Assembly (NCBI GenBank): GCA_003427395.1
Contig: BFEA01000030.1
Location: 3,394,810 to 3,447,756 of the forward strand
Direction: 5' to 3'
Length of the DNA stretch: 52,947 nt
Origin: Chara braunii
Taxonomy: Eukaryota; Streptophyta; Charophyceae; Charales; Characeae
Positions 10,409 to 22,660 of the stretch are shown one piece after another (positions within the stretch are counted from its first letter, which is position 1; each line of letters opens with the position of its first letter). Position numbers and translations under genes: made by a program. The notes beneath the pieces are model-generated. The model worked only from the letters and a program-made list of their open reading frames with translations, was not told the DNA's origin and searched no databases.

Positions 10409-10589
10409 CCCCCACCCCCACACCCACCCACAAGGCGGAACTTCAGTAGATGGTAGCACCAGGGTTGTCTGTGGCTCCTCGGAAGGTGCGGGTTGATGTA
10501 GGTCTAGGTCTAGATAGAGAGGTCTGGTTCGCACCGCTATAGGGCTCGACTTGCGATAAGATTAGGATATAACAGGTCACGAATGAGCG

Positions 10590-10937
10590 CCTGAACCAGA
10601 TTGGAAACAGCTTGGAAACAGCTTGGAAACAGCTTGGAAACAGCTTGGAAACAGCTACCTCTTCACCCACTTGAGCGGGCGCCAGATCGTTGAGTACGAC
10701 CACAGGCACCTCCCGAGGCCTAGCATCCACAAGCGGTTAACGGGCTCTATACATTGGTGTGGAGTTTGCTTGAAATGGCCTTATGGTTTTCTTATAAACT
10801 AAGGTGAAAAATGGGGGGTCGGTTAACCGGCTCTCCCCTGGAGGACAAAAACGACTGTCCCTGGGGTTGACGCCAACCATCTGATCTCCTCACTGGTTGA
10901 GTACGACCACAGGCACCTCCCGAGGCCTAGCATCCAC
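10590..10937 (-). repeat. LINE 3' UTR piece with minisatellite and direct repeat
   Basis: Five copies of TTGGAAACAGC occupy 10601-10655, followed by CACTTGAGCGGGCGCCAGATC. The same unique flanks with a single unit occur at 12487-12541, inside the 3' UTR of another LINE. This is therefore a LINE 3' UTR in which an 11-mer expanded. A 42-bp segment at 10689-10730 recurs at 10896-10937, 207 bp downstream. Confidence 0.7.
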
Positions 10938-11355
10938 CCTCTACTACAAACATGGACCTTTATATATATGTATAAATATAAATACAAATATATAAAAGGG
11001 AGAAAGTGGGAGTAGAAACTGATGGAAAGTGTGGCTTGGAGTGTGGCTCCACTGCACAGCATTCAACATGTATTTGGACCTACCTGGTAATGGACTCAGT
11101 ACATTCAAAATGGCTGATCTTCTGGCATGTATGTGGTCCACATAGCAGTCCATATACCAGTCGGCTGCGGAGTAGTGGAGGGAGGTCCTTAGATGGAAGA
11201 CGGCATACAGAGACACTGGTTCTCTTCAGAGATGGGTTGGCAAGGATTGCCCTTTTTTTTGTTTTTTGGTTCCTTTTATTTTGGGGAAAGGGCGATAGCC
11301 TTGAGATATCATCATAGAACTGACCAGCCCCAGGTAATTCAGGATTGTCCTGTTC
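10938..11355. other. No gene recognised
   Basis: A TATATA/AAATA-rich patch near 10953-10998 is followed by sequence with no domain, repeat end or RNA signature that I can support. Confidence 0.35.
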
Positions 11356-11436
11356 TGTGCATCTCATTGCGTCAGGATTCAAACTTGGGGTCTGTATTTC
11401 AACAGTTCAGGGGTGTACCAACTGAGCTCGGCCTGT
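11356..11436 (-). repeat. tRNA-like SINE head
   Basis: The minus strand reads GAGCTCAGTTGGT (A box), then CTGAACTGTTGAAATACAG in the anticodon-arm position, then AGTTTGAATCC (B box), with near-tRNA spacing. The arms pair poorly, so it is a tRNA-derived repeat and not a working tRNA. It is the better preserved relative of the copy at 5127-5198. Confidence 0.6.
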
Positions 11437-11440
11437 TGGT

Positions 11441-11535
11441 GGGAGTGCCTTTGAGCGTGTAATAGGGAGTGCCTTTGAGCGTGTAATAGGGAGTGCCTTT
11501 GTGTATTTGGCAGGGAATGCCTTTTGCATCTGGCC
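11441..11535. repeat. 24-bp minisatellite, four units
   Basis: GGGAGTGCCTTTGAGCGTGT plus AATA repeats at 11441 and 11465 exactly. Diverged units follow at 11489 and 11513. The array directly adjoins the tRNA-like piece, so it may be the variable tail of that SINE. Confidence 0.85.
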
Positions 11536-11799
11536 ATTACACTGTAGGTGGATTCCGTAGGGTCATACTCAGTCTGGTAGTATGGGCCTTGCTCCAGTAC
11601 ACTACATTCTACAGGCATTAGGATGCTTTCTGGACCAGGTTCATTCGGACGAGTCCACCATTTTGAATGCATCGGGTCCCGAAAGCGTGCAAATGCATGT
11701 AGGACTGGCTGGGCGGGGAACAAGGGGGGTGGATCGCAAAGGTTGTGTGGAAAGGAAGGGAGACAGGGGGGGGACGAAGTAGGAGATGGGGAAACAGAG

Positions 11800-12213
11800 T
11801 ACTGTCTATGCTTTCGAGACTGGACGAAGGTTGACCCCTCTATCCCACCTCGGCCTCTGTCTGATTTGTTGAGTTTTCCCCACCCCACCCCTGGCTTTGG
11901 TGAACATGGAATGGTATGGGGGGGGCAGTGGGTAAAATGGCAGAACATAGGAAAGGAGGTAGGGGGTTGAGCAAAGGCAGGGCTAGCTAGGGAGGGGGGA
12001 GCTCGAGGACTAAGGGGTCAGATTTCAATTGGCCATGGAGTATGTACCTGCAAGAAACTCTATTTTCTATTCTATGACGCTGGACCCGTTTTCCAGCAGG
12101 TGACGCTCCCCTCTAATAGATGGAGCCTCCCCGGCAGTACTAGAGGTCTCTGCTCCTATCAGCACCACTAGTTCTTCATCAGGTTGTTTTTCAAAAAAAA
12201 AAAAAAAAAAAAA
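11800..12213 (+). mobile_element. Family A LINE 3' end
   Basis: About 11811-11870 encodes FRDWTKVDPSIPPRPLSD, the conserved end of family A ORF2. A 3' UTR follows, then the conserved tail (CGCTGGACCCGTTTTCCAGC, AATAGATGGAGC, CAGCACCACTAG) and a run of A at 12193-12213. The copy is strongly 5'-truncated. Its start is unclear but may reach back to about 11570. Confidence 0.75.
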
Positions 12214-12308
12214 GAAAGTGTTGGGTAGTGGAGCGAGGCCCTATGTCTGGGTAAAGCAGGTAGGAAAGTTGATGACCTGATCTGGTACAGGTTACGTGGA
12301 CGTGAAGC

Positions 12309-13900
12309 TTTTTTTTTTTTTTTTAAACGAAACCACCCGGGTAGATGTTAAGGGTGCTGGTAAGAGCAGACACCACTAGCATTCCCAGGTGGGCTCCATC
12401 TATTGGTGGGGAGCAGCACCTGCTGGAAAACGGGTCAAGCGTCCCTTGAAAACAACTTCTGACATTCCAACATAAGTTGATGTGTGCCTGAACCAAATTG
12501 GAAACAACTACCTCTTCACCCACTTGAGCGGGGGCCAAATCTAACCATATCAAGTTAGTAACTATTCCAAGACACTGATTTAGCTATTCTTCCAAAACAC
12601 CTAGACTTTGAGATCCAGCATCTTCCGGAGGTCAATCATATCTGTACCAAGAACTTCTGGGCGACAAAATTTATCCATCATTCTCTGTACAGCTGTCAGA
12701 TTTTCATAGACATTGGCGGTGGAGGGAAGGGATCTGATTTCGCGAAGGGAAGGGATCTGGGAACACCTAGAAGCTGTCAGATTTTCATAGACATTGGCGG
12801 TGGAGGGAAGGGATTTGGTAATCCCCAGTTAGTAACTATTCCAAGGCACTGATTTAGCTATTCTTCCAGAACACCACTTTTTTTCTGTTGAACTTGGGAC
12901 CATAGACATTGGCGGTGGAGGGAAGGGATCTGGGAAACCTGCGACAGAGCGAAGGGGGATTGAAGGGTCCACCACTATCCAATCAAGGAAAAACAATTTG
13001 TAATCTCTGCAAAATCCTTCATTTTTCGGACTCTTTCCCCCTTCCCATTTAATTTCCCCCAACTTTCTTCCCTGGTTCCCACCGAAACAACTATGACTGA
13101 AATGTTTTATATGTTTGAGAATTTCAGATTTAGAGGATAGATGTTATATTTTATTTTTTGTTCGTTCCCATTCATTGAGAAGCTCCGTTTGGATCTGCTG
13201 TTTGATTGTTTCAGTGAACTCGGGGCCATCTAATCTGCCTCCTTCCATTTCGAAGCTGCATCTCCTTAACCATATAGCCCACATGACCGCCCTCCTTCCA
13301 ACAGTGAATAGATTTGTGTGAACTCTTCAAAAGGTTCAGGCACCCAAGATTCTAGTAAGATAGCTTTCCAGTCTCATGGCCAGGGGATCGAAGGGTGAAG
13401 TTCATATTCGGTCCCACCATCTCAACAGCCATATGGCTCCAGGGCATTGCATGAACATATATTCTATTGTTTCTGGAATGCCAGAGGATGAATGGGTAAA
13501 GTTGACTCCGTATTCGGTCCCACCATCTCCACAGCGAAATGGCTCCAGGGCATTGCATGAACACATATTTCATTGTTTCTGGGATCAACTTACTAGGAAA
13601 AGCAGACTTACAAAAATGACACCAGCGTGTAGCAATTCCTTTCTGTTCTAGAGAGAATCTATCTATTACCCAATCGTTAGTGGGGAGACACCTATGCTCA
13701 ATTTGCCATTGAAGGGATACAAACTTTGCTGGTTTTGCTCTCATAAGTCTCAACCATTTTATCCGGTTGATTTCTTCTTTGTCGAGATTGAGACGTTTCA
13801 TCCATCTCTCTGATACTTTATCTTTTAGGTCGACAGTGGGTGGGCGTAACTTGTTCCAAGCATAAAGAATCTGACGCCAAAGCATCAACTTCGCCCAACG
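12309..13900 (-). mobile_element. Family A LINE, C-terminal part with duplications
   Basis: Minus strand: T run 12309-12324 (poly(A)), conserved tail (12340-12450), 3' UTR, ORF2 end (13062-12829: FLDWIVVDPSIPLR), then the zinc-binding region (13930-13352). The latter has LQWQIEHRCLPTNDW and WCHFC...VFMQCPG, a zf-RVT-type Cys/His pattern in which the usual His is changed to Tyr. Local duplications are frequent. The word AGCTGTCAGATTTTCAT recurs at 12691 and 12772, and the GGCGGTGGAGGGAAGGGAT core three times. A block at 12553-12601 is repeated at 12828-12876, and about 100 bp at 13398-13500 is repeated to about 13600. The 5' truncation is near 13900. Confidence 0.75.
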
Positions 13901-13939
13901 CTGAGTAAAGGAAGGAAGACACAAGTACAACCAAATATC

Positions 13940-14735
13940 TTCATGATGTACTAACTTTCAGTCTGTACTGCTAAGACAAACCAAAAGGTAGAAAACGCAA
14001 CAACCGATACGACTATGACCCATCCCAACAAGGAAAAGAACTGGCCTTTCTCCCATGTTCCTATCTTCTCTATCACTTGATTTCCCGGTAAGTTATCTTG
14101 TGTCTGTGCACAATTACTCATAGAGACTTGAACTCCGAGAAACCTTCCAGATGCAGTAGGCGGGAGAGTCTTCATACCCCAATCCCCTTTGAAGGTAAAG
14201 GTCTCAGACGAAGTACAATAGTCATCCAAGACAGGTCGCAGTTACTCGTTGCTTCCGTCGTGCTCTCGCAGGGGACCATGAGGTCGTCTGAGATGGCATC
14301 CCCTTTCCAATGGAAAAAATGAGTCACTCTCGACCTTTTATCTGTTCATTGTGCCTAATATTGTCCAACAAAACATCAAGTTGAAGCACAAATAGGAAAG
14401 GGGCTAGAGGGCAGCCTTGACGAAGAGGGCGGTATAAGTCAAAGGGACGGGATAAGAGGCCATCCACGTTGACTTTCGGTGAGGCCGGGGAGTACATTGC
14501 TTTGACAAATTTACAAAAGACTGGCCAAAACCCATGCACGGTAGAGTTGTGGCTACAAATGCCCAACCTAATTTATCGTAGGCCTTCTCCAAGTCCAAGA
14601 GTAGTATGGCTACTTTTTTTCTGAGCCTATCACTTCAAGAGTCTGGATTGTCGCCAATATATTTTCAAAAATTGATCTCCCCTTTACAAAAACTCCCTCT
14701 TGTGGACCCATCACGTATGGCAAGTACCGTGGCAG
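13940..14735 (-). pseudogene. Clade B LINE reverse transcriptase, second half
   Basis: From 14735 downward the minus strand reads LPRYLPYV, FVKGRSIFENILATIQ, then LLDLEKAYDKLGWAFV (motif A), LRQGCPLAPFLF, and later ASGRFLGVQVS and LGWVIVVSVVAFSTFW. These are reverse transcriptase palm and thumb blocks of a LINE clade distinct from family A (RQGCP instead of RQGDP). The motif C aspartate box is not visible, and frameshifts occur near 14590 and 14320. It continues the reading of 17633-19206 on the far side of the inserted family A LINE. Confidence 0.75.
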
Positions 14736-17632
14736 TTTTTTTTTTTTTTTTTTTTTTTTTTAACACGCCCCCACCAGTGTTAGTGGTGTTGATAAGAGCA
14801 TACACCACTAGCACCTGGGGAGAGGCTCCATGTATTGGTGGGGAGCATCACCTGCTGGAAAACGGGTTCAGCGTCCCATATACAGTGTCTGTCTAAAATC
14901 AAAGCATATCGGAGAAAAATGCGGGATATTCCTGCCAGCATTGACTACCCCGGGATCCAGGGGATTAATTGAGTAGGATATTGGAATGGGGGGAGGGAAC
15001 CTCTTCACCCTGGACCTGGCACCGGATACCTGTTGCTACACACCGATTCCTCCCTCCCCCTATCTTTTTTTAGCTACATCTTTATCGATATTGCAGTCCT
15101 TTTTACAATTGTTGTGGCCGGCAGGGGGAACATATCAGGAAATTCCCCTGGACTCTTCATCGAAATGTCGGGATTGACTTGAAGCCATTCATGGAACTCG
15201 AGATTGCAGTCCTCGGCGAATTCAATGTCTCCCTTTTTGTTCTCACTTTCCTTCGGACAGACGATGTATGCCAACCTGCCTCCCTTTTCCCCTCCCAACC
15301 AGTTTGCGCAGAAGATACTGATTTATTTTGTAATGTCTGCTTTCTGTGTCAAGTGTTTCATCTTTTCCTGTGTTTTTTTCCATCGCACTCTTATTTTAGT
15401 TTCTATAAGCTGTCTAACCATTTCTGTCACGTATCCTTTCCCCATCATGGCCCCTTCCTGATCAAACACACATCTTCAGAATCTTATCCATAACGCCCAT
15501 ATCACTGTCTTCCTGGCGGTGACGAACAGATTGTTGGAGAAGTTGGAAGTTGGCAGCCTTCCCTATATTCCTAGTAGGATTGTTTCCCATGTCCAAGGCC
15601 ACTCCTCCTCAGTACCCAGTAATGCCACATTAGTATCGCCCCTGGGCACTGGAGGAAGATGTGTTCACATACTTTGCGACTCGGGAATCCTGCATAGCTG
15701 AGTTTACACCATGGGAGAGCCTCCCCTTTTTGTTCCAGATTGGTTCTGTCAATGATCCAATTGTTGGTGGGAAGGCATCTATAGAATATCTACCACTTCA
15801 GGGCAACAAATTTGGCCGGTCTCTCCTTTACTCCTTTAAACTACTTTATTCCTTTTATCTGATCATCGTCCAGGTTTAGGTGTCTCTTCCATCTCTCCCT
15901 TACCACTGTCTGCACATCTACCTTGGATCTAATCATTATGTAAGTATTCTTATCGTTAGCCTAGTGAGCTTGACTTTTTGCCCTGTCCGACCTCTCTCCT
16001 ATTGCCATTCCAGCGGATCCATGGCTAAACTGGACAGGGGTACTTCTGGGCGATAGACCTGCTATTCTATCTTACCTCCCTTGTGTATTTGCAGCACCCG
16101 TATCCGATTGAGGTTGGCTTTCTCGTGCCACTGGACATAGTTTAGGCGGTACCTTACCAGGGTGTCATCCCTTTTCCTTTCAAATATATTCACCATAGCT
16201 CCTTCAGTTCTCACCTCTACCACACACCCTATTTGTAGGGGGAACCCCTCTGCCGCAATTGTCACCCAATCCTGTTCCTATAAGGACTGTCCTTTTTTCA
16301 TGATCACCACCCAGGCTAAGGGAATGAAGAATATTAGTTGTTCCATCCTGTCTGCTAAATTGCAGGCATGTCGTAGACAGGGTATTATTTATTGGATTGT
16401 TTTCCGATCTTCAATTGCCTCATCCCATATATCCCTAACTAGAAGAATCCCGTTTCCAACTCATGCAACCCACTGAAGGTCCGAGCTACAAAAAGTCCGG
16501 CCTTGTCTATCTATGATGACTTTATTCCCAAACAGGGGCTGGTGCATAACTTCTTCCATCCATTCTGGGGGGGGGGTATCTGTGATCGGCAGCCTTCTCC
16601 AATTCTTGATGAGGTTGGCCCAGAATTGGTCCTTAGCAAGATCTTGTCTTGCTGCTCCTCGATCTCCTTCCTCTCGTGAGTGTGAATTGGCTTGTGGGAT
16701 GGACCAATGCCGGTCCTCAATCCAGGTCAACGGGTCTACTCTCAGGGCGTCTCTTGGGGCCAGCCTACGGATCTGTTCCCTGACCAGATTCCACCGAGGA
16801 GGGGTTATACCCAAGATTAGTTTCTTAACCCATTGGATTGACAGTGTTGTAGCATGCAGAGAGGGATCCAACAACCCCATTCCCCCTTTCCTCTTAGGCT
16901 AAATCAATGTATCCCAAGCCACTCAGTTTATCACGTATTGCTGGTCCGAGTCCCCTCTCCAGAGGAAGGGCGCGAGTTGCTTTTTGAGGGATTTTGTACT
17001 ATTCTTACCAAGTTGTCAGAGGGCCAACTTATACCAGATAGCTCCCAACGCCTCGTTATTAATAATTAGCACCCTCCCAAAAATTAAAGTGTTTCTGTTT
17101 TTCCACTTTTGCATTTTCTCTAGAGATGTTTTCGTGAGTCATTCATCATTCCCTTTTGGTAGTCCCTGCGTTGATAGTTCTACCCCCAGCACGTGAATCG
17201 GGTCCTCTAGAGGTCTCCAGTCCACTTTTGGTTGTTTCGGGGACGAACCCCGTAGTAATGGATCCACCAACCCTGCGTCTTGCCACCCCAATTGACGGTC
17301 ATATCTGACACCCGAGTGAAATGCGGCATCAGGGCTTGGATTTCTGCCATATTGCTTTGGGTGGCTTCTGTTACTATTGTCAAGTCATCGACAAACATCG
17401 AGTAAATGGGTATGGCATCTTCAGGGATGCCCGTCATACGAAGTCTAGAAATTTTCTTGTTTGTTCTCAAATTGGCCCCTAAAGCTCCATTACTATGATG
17501 AAAAGGAAGGGGGCTATGAGATCTCCTTGCCGCACAGAGCGTTGCAATCTGAGTTCTTGTACAAGCAAGTCAGTCACATGTAGTCGCGTTATTGCGTTGT
17601 GGTGAAGGATTCCTTTCCAGTCCCGAAATTGA
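14736..17632 (-). mobile_element. Family A LINE nested inside clade B LINE
   Basis: Minus strand: poly(A) (T run 14736-14761), conserved tail to 14880, 3' UTR, ORF2 end (15298-15074: FHEWLQVNPDISMKS), zinc-binding region, DPLTWIEDRHWSIP (16880-16461), then the palm with FVDD and WGGKTQGWWIHYYG (17470-17207). At its 5' end RDWKGILHHNAIT begins near 17630, so it was truncated just after motif A. The catalytic box FADD is FVDD here, which keeps both Asp. It lacks motif A, the fingers and the endonuclease, and carries several frameshifts. Confidence 0.75.
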
Positions 17633-19206
17633 TGGTTAGGGCTTTAGCAAGGATCTTATAAGCTACGTTTAATACGGAGATGAGTCGCTAGTTGCGAATT
17701 TTTGTTTTAGGTCTCTTCTTATATAACAAGGAAATAATGTCTACCGAGAGACCCATGGGGAGACTTCGTTCCAGGGACGCTACGTTATAGATCCCAGACA
17801 AGAGAGGGGCCATGACCTCCCAAGTGGCTGAATACAACTCTACTGAGAGGCCATCAATCCCTGAACACGTGCCAGTTGACATAATCCTGACAGCTTGGAG
17901 TAAATCCTCTTTGGTGAACAGTCTGTCCAGGTCTAATCTGAGTCCGGTCCCAAAAGGTAAAGGATAAAGACAGATAGAGTCAAAAGAGTCCGCAAGGCGG
18001 ACTGTTGTTAAAATGTCTGAGAAGTATTCCACAACGTAGTCACACATAGAGGTACTGGTAAGTGTTGGTGGCATGTCAAAGGAGAACGAGCGATAAAGTT
18101 CTCTTAGTAGTGGTTTGGTGCCCTAAGAGAACAAAAGGTAATTTAGTCATGCGATCTTGACCTTTCAGGCCCCGCACCTTTAGCCATTCCAGCCACTGTT
18201 TCTAACGTTGCGTTTCTTGCACCTCCAGCTGGACTAGTAGAGGTCCCTGTATGGGTCCTGATCCAATTTGGATTCTGCATCTCGGATGGTTTGTTTTCTG
18301 CTTTCGCTAACCCGCCTTAGTCTGGGAGAAGACATCTAATGCCGAATGCAATATAGCAAAGCCAATATCCACCCAATCATCGTAGTTGGAGAGGCCCCTT
18401 CGCTCCCTCCCATTTCAATACCTGATCTTTATCCCAGTTGATGATGCCCACATCTTTTAAATGAGACACATTTAGTCTGAAAGTCCTTTGAAATTTCCTC
18501 ACTTGGTCCCTGGACAAAACGTAGTTTGACCATAGGCAACGCTCCCAAAGGACCCCACAAACAAACAACATATCCAACCTCCGGCCAAGAGGCGGGGTAT
18601 GCTCATCAGGCACTGCTCCAAACCACGAAAACCCAAAAGTATCCGGGTTGAGGACACGAAAGATGTATACTAGGAAGTGGGCAACCATTAGTTCGAGCAA
18701 AGTCGTAGTGTCTGCGCGGATCGGGTTCAGTCGGGGTGAGTCCAGACCCAGAGTTAGGGTCGTGTTCCAGTCCCCGACAACCAGTAAGTGCTCTGTGTCT
18801 GGGAGAAAGGCCGGGAGATCGGCAAAAAAATTACAGTGGACTAGGAAATTGACTGGCGCGTAGACGGACATAATACCCCAATCCTCATTTCCCACAACGA
18901 TGTTTACCCATACAAAACGGCCCGAAGTGTCCACAAAGTTGTCGAAAATTTCCACGTTCAGATACTTGTGAAAAATCATCGTCATCCCCCCTTTCGAATC
19001 ACCCACCGGGGCCAAAAACTGTGGGTCCGGCCACCATCTCACACAGTCTGCAGACAGAGAGTGGACACGTTAAGCTTCGTTTTTGGTAGACATATGATAT
19101 TTGCAGACAGAGAGTGGACACGCGAAGAGAGTCGTAATCTTCAATCCTTGTCGTTTAAACTTCTCACATTCCAACTAACACGCCGCAGACGGTGTGGTAG
19201 GACCAT
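17633..19206 (-). pseudogene. Clade B LINE endonuclease and RT fingers
   Basis: The likely ORF2 start is the ATG at 19206 (MVLPHRLRRVSWNVRSLND), the typical endonuclease opening. The frame 18377-19042 continues with MSVYAPVNF and VVGDWNTTL. The usual LQETKL box reads LPKTKL (catalytic Glu to Lys), and a nearby 55-bp offset repeat (GCAGACAGAGAGTGGACACG at 19049 and 19104) disrupts the frame. The frame 17688-18074 has GTCSGIDGLSVELY and SLLYKKRPKTKIRN, then ISVLNVAYKILAKAL up to about 17635, where family A sequence begins. Confidence 0.75.
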
Positions 19207-19590
19207 TGTCCAACCTTCCCGCCCTTAGCTTGGATGTGGCGGAGAAAGATGACTGGTAACATTTTGCACTTGTCCTCATCCTCATCCCCAAAGTGCAACT
19301 GCCTCAGAGCTGCATGTTTCACCCAATCAACTATAATTTGGGTTGAAATGCCCTATGACAAATAGAGTTTGTTAATGACCTGATTGACTGGCCCGGTAAA
19401 TTGCTCGATCGGGAACCAATTCAAGAAAGCAAAGTAAATGTAAGCCTTGCACGATCGTTTCTCAGATGCCCAGTCGGACGTGGAACGACTTACTTTGTGC
19501 TCAGGTGTGTGTATAAGAAACACACCTCACACACTCTCCGGAACACACCACAAAGGCGAAATGGTTGTGGCCCTATACATCTTTCTCGAC
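19207..19590. other. Boundary region between opposing LINEs
   Basis: This lies between the 5' end of the minus-strand clade B LINE and the 5'-truncated plus-strand LINE. It could hold the clade B 5' UTR or ORF1 end. Short open frames here show no recognisable domain. Confidence 0.3.
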
Positions 19591-21561
19591 TTTGGTGATA
19601 TCAAGAGCCTCGACCAGAGTGGCCATTTGGTTTCCTCCCTCATCCCGATTGACGCCCGCCGCCCATGAGTTTGACCAACAAAAAGGTTGTTGGGTATATG
19701 TGAGGGCAAAGGTGGGGGATGAAAAAATTGACATTATCAGTATTTACAGCCCAAATGACCCGTTGGACAGGGTATGTTTCCTCCACCGCTTCAGCCAGGA
19801 ACTGCCTGGTCCCCTGGTTGTGGCAGGTGACCTCAACATAACTCTGGACCCCTTGTTGGACAGACGATCTTCTTCCACAACACAAAATCAAGAGCGGGCC
19901 TAAGATTGTTGACCCCCAGATGTGGATATGTTGTCACAACTCATGGCTATTATGCAGTTGAAAGATGTCTATAGAACGTTGCACCCGACCAAATGAGCAT
20001 ACACCTGCGTCAGGCTGCGTGAGATTAAGAGGAGCGGCAGATACGTCCAATTCCCAAATAGATTTATTCTTGATCTCTGAAGAACTGGTCGGCGTCCTAA
20101 CTGTGGCTGATATTATGCCTTTTAGTGCCTGCGGATCCTTTGATCATTGAGGGATAGTCATGGGTCTGTCCTTTCACTACCCAATAGAAAAAGACCCCAA
20201 CGTTTACGAATTCAACCCTTCGCTGCCCAAACTTTTTACCCTCAAAACTTTGATCAAAGATTTATGGGAATATTGGGAATTGACACAACAACACATAGCC
20301 TCAACGGTGGACTGGTTCAATGATGGCATAGCACAATTGAGGGATAGAGTTAAAAAATTCTCTATCAACTACGCACGAAAGCGCAAAGCCATTTTAGAAA
20401 ATGAGCTAGAGAATTGGGACATTAAACTGCAAACTGACCCCCTTCACGACATGACCTATCACAGGCTATAGGCCGCTAGGGAACATCTGCAGTCTTACTT
20501 AGACACACAGGCAGACGCGTGACGCATCCAGGGAAGAGTGTGACGATAAGATACAGAGAGCACAATGACCAAGTTTTTTTAGAAAGGTCAAGGCTAGAAC
20601 AAGGCAAGCGACTATCCCCTCACTACGTCACTCTTTCGACTATTCTAGTCTGGATGCAACCAATGCATACACTATAGTAGACTGCGCTGGCCAATTATAC
20701 CAAAAACTATACACCTCTGAATTTGGTTAATGGGAAGCGCAACGATTGGCCCTAACCCGACAAACAATGCTCTAACATCTTTCACCAAATATTATCATCA
20801 ACACAAAAGGAACATCTGGAGGAGTCATTAACCACAAACAAATTGTTGGAGGCTCATAGAGGGATGGAGGATGAAAAGACCCAAGTTTGGATTCCTTCCC
20901 GAAGGAATTCGGGACTCAGTACTGGGACATCTTCCAAAAGAGCATACACAGATACGTGCAGGCAATATAAGCAGAGGGGTCTTTCGGGGGTCTGATGAGT
21001 CAATGGGTTACCACACCGCTTTACAAAAAATAGGATAAAGTTTACATTAGGAATTGCCGATCAATTACACTCCTCCCCTTCCCTTGCAAAATGGTTTCAA
21101 AGACTCTGACAAACCGCCTGCTCCCATGCATAAATCACCTCATCTTCCAAGACCAAACCAAATTCGTGTCACAAAGAAACATTCAAGATAACGTGCTCTT
21201 AGTGAATGGAACCATCAAATATGCTTGTCAGCATCAAAAGGAGGCTGCAGTCATGTTTATAGACTTTGAGAAGGCATATGACCACGTGGACAGGGACTTC
21301 TTGTACGTCTTCCTGAAGAAAATGAATTTCGGATTGGGCTTCAGGGCGTGGGTCACCATAATGCACATATCTATTGCCACAAACATTTTGGTCAACGGTC
21401 ATTTGTCTCCCCTATTTGCGCTTCAGCGGTCGGTCTGCCAAGAAGATCTGGTGGCCCCCCTCCTCCTTGTGTTGATAATGGAGGCATTGGCCACAATGAT
21501 AAAGGCCAGCCCTGCGATAGAATGCATAGATATCCCAGAACTTCCCCCCATATGGTCCCGG
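19591..21561 (+). pseudogene. LINE endonuclease to RT palm, split by insertion
   Basis: 19591-19903 encodes the endonuclease core (RVAIWFPPSS, SIYSPND, VAGDLN). 20040-20150 has SQIDLFLISEE and a C-terminal FDH. 20160-20471 is the linker. 21091-21561 is the reverse transcriptase with QTKFVSQRNIQDNVLL and an intact motif A, FIDFEKAYDHVD. The RQGDP box is degraded to CQEDL. Stops and shifts separate the pieces. The frame is cut at 21561 by a 3.45-kb insertion and resumes at 25014. It belongs to, or is a close relative of, family A. Confidence 0.8.
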
Positions 21562-22455
21562 TGTCGGGCGGCAGCCTACCAGCCGAATGTTGGTATTTTT
21601 CAAAAATATAAAATATTTTGAGTGTGATTCTTTAACTTTTTTTATGTTTTTGGAGGAATTAATGCATAAGACGGTGGGGTTTTGGCATGATCTAGAGTTA
21701 TTGACCTTCATTTTAACCAGGGAGAGCAACCCGGACATGGTCGCAAGTGGGATCGAACGCGAACGAGAAAGTCGGTGAACTTTGAGCTAAGCCACTGAAG
21801 TCTTAAAGTCGAAGAAGCAGGGAAGGAATTCATACCTTGGGTGTGGGCGGCTATGGGGGCACCGCAGATGGGCGTTGGGACCATGGTTCAACCTGGATGT
21901 GGAGCCATCAGATGCAAGAATAAGTGGACAATCGCAATGGCGGGCTTCGCACTGCACGTGGGTAAGATGTGCTAGGGAACCGACTTTGATGCAAGGGTGG
22001 ATGCCCAGCCGGACATGTTTTGGGTCGCATGTCGCAGACAGTGTGGCAGATGGGGCCATTTCCCGGGTGTGGGTCGATTCGGGCGACCAACATACAACTT
22101 GATCACTGCGATATCATGCGGAAACCAGTACGATTGGTTCGATGGGATCCCCTTTCGACCAATATTGTGATTGGTGATGATCGGGGAGCGCTAGTTGGGT
22201 CAAAGTGAAGCAGTTTTGTTTTTGAAATATCCAATGGCATATGGAAGGAAGGCGGGAAAAATCCGACAGGGGCAGTTCAAGTGAGGAGCAAGGTGTCGGT
22301 AAAGATCGGCGAACGAGGAGGGGGTAGCAAGATCGTCCAAGCGAAAAGGAAAGGAGAGGGAGCAAATAGGACCGACGGGGTGGATGGACACCCGGGGGAA
22401 TCAAGAAACTGGAACTCGGTTAAACAGTTGGCGAGGCGGGAGCACGTAGGCACCT

Positions 22456-22660
22456 TCTTGATAACTAACAAGTGCCTGGAAAGATCGAGCGAAGTCCGGT
22501 GGGGAAATTTGCCCGCACCAAGGCATGAAAATTGAGCGGGCATAGATCACTTTTCTTGATAATTGTCAAGCGCCTGGAAAGATCGAGTGAAGTCCGATGG
22601 GGAAATTTGCCCGCACCAAGGCATGGAAATTGGGCAGGTACGGATGATGGCTGAATAGTG
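22456..22660. repeat. Tandem duplication of about 100 bp
   Basis: CTTGATAACTAACAAGTGCC at 22456 reappears as CTTGATAATTGTCAAGCGCC at 22555. Each is followed by the same GGAAAGATCGAG, GGGGAAATTTGCCCGCACC and AAGGCATG words. It lies within the probable solo LTR. Confidence 0.85.

Noticed and set aside
20992-21010. A second CTGATGAG, hammerhead-like word
   Set aside because: It lies in LINE coding sequence and has no stem II partner or GAAA downstream.
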